Positions 61,929 through 64,000 of a stretch of 64,000 nucleotides of DNA are shown piece by piece. The position numbers and the translations under genes are program-made. This DNA is from Gilliamella apis (lineage in GTDB: Bacteria; Pseudomonadota; Gammaproteobacteria; Enterobacterales; Orbaceae), in contig NZ_CP132381.1 in the NCBI RefSeq assembly GCF_030758615.1, forward strand, positions 992,001-1,056,000, in the 5' to 3' direction. The number at the start of each line of letters is the position of its first letter. Positions within the stretch are counted from its first letter, which is position 1. A model generated the notes under the pieces. The model was not told the DNA's origin, ran no database searches, and was given only the letters and a program-made list of their open reading frames with translations.

Positions 61929-64000
61929 ATGGCTAAGTTTTTTATTGATAGACCTGTTTTTGCATGGGTAATTGCTATCATGATGATGCTGGGCGGTGCT
62001 TTATGTATTAAGCTACTCGCTGTTGAACAGTATCCTGATATCGCACCACCAGCTGTTACGGTTTCTGCTGTTTATCCAGGGGCTGATGCTCAAACTATTG
62101 AGAATACAGTTACCCAATTGATTGAGCAAAACTTGACTGGTTTGGATAATTTGATTTATATGAAATCAACCAGTAGTGCTCAAGGGGTTGTACAAACCAC
62201 TCTGACTTTTGCTCCCGGCACTAGCCCTGATTTTGCGCAAGTACAGGTCTTAAATAAAGTAGAAAGTATTAAATCTCGTTTGCCAGAAAGCGTGCAAAAA
62301 AATGGGGTATCGGTTGCTAAAAATAATACCAACTTCTTAAAAGTTATTGGTTTCTATTCTACCAATCCTCAAAAAACACAAGCAGATATCGCTGACTTTA
62401 TTTATTCAACAGTACAAGATCAGATACGTCGTGTACAAGGTGTCGGTGATACTCAATTATTTGGTTCTGAATATGCAATGCGTATTTGGTTAGATCCTAA
62501 TAAACTAAATTATTTTAATTTATCTATTGAAGAAATTATTGCTGCTATTCAAGCACAAAATGCGCAGGTTACTGCAGGGCAATTAGGTGCTTTACCAGCA
62601 ACTGAAGGTCAAGAGCTCAATGCAACTATTACAGCTCAATCACGGTTAAAAACACCTGAGCAATTTCAAAATATTTTAGTACGTGTTAACACAGATGGCT
62701 CAAACATCTTATTAAAAGATGTTGCCAATGTTGAAATTGGTGCTGCTGATTATAACTTTCTTTCACGTTATGACGGTAAACCATCAGCTGGTTTAGGTAT
62801 TTATTTGGCGACAGGAGCAAACCAACTCGATACATCAGCAAAAGTTGACCAAAAAATTCAAGAATTATCACAGATTTTTCCTGAAGATATCAAATTTGCC
62901 TATCCTTATGATACAACTCCGTTTGTTAAATTATCGATTAATAACGTTGTGCATACATTAATTGAAGCAATCATATTGGTTGTTATCGTTATGTATGTCT
63001 TTTTACAAAATCTGCGTTCTACACTTATTCCAACTATTACCGTACCAGTAGTATTGTTAGGTACCTTTGCAGTTTTATATATATTTGGATTTACCATTAA
63101 TACGTTATCTATGTTTGCTATGGTGCTGGCCATCGGTCTTCTGGTCGATGATGCCATCGTAGTAATTGAAAACGTTGAACGTATTATGCATGACGAAGGC
63201 CTTTCGCCTTATGATGCAACGGTTAAATCGATGGAACAAATTACTTCGGCATTAGTGGGTATTGCTGTGGTATTATCCGCCGTATTCGTACCAATGGCAT
63301 TTTATGGTGGTGCTGCAGGGGGGATATATCGTCAATTTTCAATCACAATTGTAACGTCAATGGCTTTATCAGTATTGATGGCAATTGTATTAACGCCAGC
63401 ACTTTGCGCACAAATTTTAAAAGCACCATCGAAAAATAAAGTTAAGATAACAACATTAGGCGAAAAATTACAAACCATACCTCCGTTTACGTGGCTTTCA
63501 ATTGGAACTAAATGGTTTTTCAATAAGTTCAATAATTTGTATAACAAAAGTTTATATGCCTATGAAAAAGGGGTAATTAAGTTTATTCGTTATCCACTGA
63601 TTTCATTTGTTTGCTATGTCTTGATAGTTGTTGGCTTAGTATTTGGCTTTAACCGTTTACCAACTGGTTTCTTACCAAATGAAGATCAGGGGGTGTTGAT
63701 TGTAATGGTTGAGTTACCACCCGGTGCGACATTAGAACAAACCATGGGTGTATTGAACAAAACCTCTCAATTTTATATGAATGAAAAAGCTGATTCAGTC
63801 AGAGAGATTTTTACAGTTGCAGGTTTTAGCATGGTTGGTCGTGGACAAAACATGGGACTTGGCTTTATTCGATTAAAAGATTGGGATGAACGTAAACGCC
63901 CGGATCAAAAAGTTGATGCATTAGTTGGTAGTGGTTGGGGATTCGCTTCTACTATTACTGAAGGTCGGGTCATTATTACGAATGTACCGGCTGTACCATC
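61929..64000 (+). CDS. acrB: RND multidrug efflux transporter AcrB, 5' part
   Basis: AcrB is the proton-driven inner-membrane pump of the AcrAB-TolC system. The frame is open from ATG 61929 to the end of the window (690 codons of about 1050) and starts MAKFFIDRPVFAWVIAI. Proton-relay aspartates D407 and D408 lie in GLLVDDAIVVIENVER, as in E. coli numbering. The porter domain is complete, TM1-TM6 are in the window, and the sequence is cut in the second porter repeat. No frameshift was found on reading the frame. Confidence 0.95.
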   Translation, partial: MAKFFIDRPVFAWVIAIMMMLGGALCIKLLAVEQYPDIAPPAVTVSAVYPGADAQTIENTVTQLIEQNLTGLDNLIYMKSTSSAQGVVQTTLTFAPGTSPDFAQVQVLNKVESIKSRLPESVQKNGVSVAKNNTNFLKVIGFYSTNPQKTQADIADFIYSTVQDQIRRVQGVGDTQLFGSEYAMRIWLDPNKLNYFNLSIEEIIAAIQAQNAQVTAGQLGALPATEGQELNATITAQSRLKTPEQFQNILVRVNTDGSNILLKDVANVEIGAADYNFLSRYDGKPSAGLGIYLATGANQLDTSAKVDQKIQELSQIFPEDIKFAYPYDTTPFVKLSINNVVHTLIEAIILVVIVMYVFLQNLRSTLIPTITVPVVLLGTFAVLYIFGFTINTLSMFAMVLAIGLLVDDAIVVIENVERIMHDEGLSPYDATVKSMEQITSALVGIAVVLSAVFVPMAFYGGAAGGIYRQFSITIVTSMALSVLMAIVLTPALCAQILKAPSKNKVKITTLGEKLQTIPPFTWLSIGTKWFFNKFNNLYNKSLYAYEKGVIKFIRYPLISFVCYVLIVVGLVFGFNRLPTGFLPNEDQGVLIVMVELPPGATLEQTMGVLNKTSQFYMNEKADSVREIFTVAGFSMVGRGQNMGLGFIRLKDWDERKRPDQKVDALVGSGWGFASTITEGRVIITNVPAVP

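Overview
The window is a compact, AT-rich stretch of a gammaproteobacterial chromosome. Gene orders and protein sequences are close to those of Enterobacterales: trpL-E-GD-CF-B-A, ilvL-G-M-E-D-A, metY-rimP-nusA-infB-rbfA-truB, usg-truA, qmcA-ybbJ, zipA/ligA and ribA/pgpB-lapA-lapB. The strong A+T bias with enteric-like but reshuffled gene blocks fits the Orbaceae (Gilliamella-like insect gut symbionts). That placement is inferred from general knowledge; no 16S or marker search was possible.

Layout. 1-829: 3' part of a frameshifted bglX. 883-5730: a pyruvate-sensing block, btsS-btsR with its transporter target btsT directly downstream and a predicted BtsR site between. 5979-7649: periplasmic 5'-nucleotidase. 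7897-9362 (-): qmcA-ybbJ. 9674-12739: a large 37-residue-repeat (Sel1/TPR-like) protein ending in a DUF2971-like domain, the main accessory gene. 12819-19699: complete trp operon with promoter, TrpR operator, leader peptide, attenuator and terminator. 19833-26178: initiator tRNA and translation block (rimP with a TTG start, nusA, infB, rbfA, truB). 26209-30708: LacI-type regulator, usg, truA, dnaB. 30768-34284 (-): sitABCD Mn/Fe importer with a Fur box. 34632-36734 (-): autotransporter. 36957-39650: L-lactate dehydrogenase-like enzyme, a lipoprotein and a CbrC-family protein. 39840-46614 (-): ilvGMEDA with leader peptide and attenuator; ilvD is broken by one missing base. 46842-49761: two related small lipoproteins, a decayed third copy, and a frameshifted yghA-type reductase. 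49823-51064 (-): MFS transporter. 51353-55544 (-): roxA-ycfH, lapA-lapB and pgpB. 55646-60334: ribA, a tautomerase, luxS, ligA, zipA. 60713-64000: acrA and the 5' two thirds of acrB.

Most genes are housekeeping: tryptophan and branched-chain amino-acid synthesis, each with intact leader-peptide attenuation; ribosome maturation and translation initiation; replication and division (dnaB, ligA, zipA); envelope homeostasis (lapAB, pgpB, acrAB); and metal uptake.

Three otherwise conserved genes carry single-base frameshifts (bglX about 100-104, ilvD at 42851-42853, yghA at 48748-48750). The last two both look like a G run of four reduced to three, so consensus error and real gene decay must be told apart. 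The most unusual features are the 111-bp in-frame repeat array of the DUF2971 protein, the lipoprotein family with its pseudogene, and the btsSR-btsT linkage with its operator.
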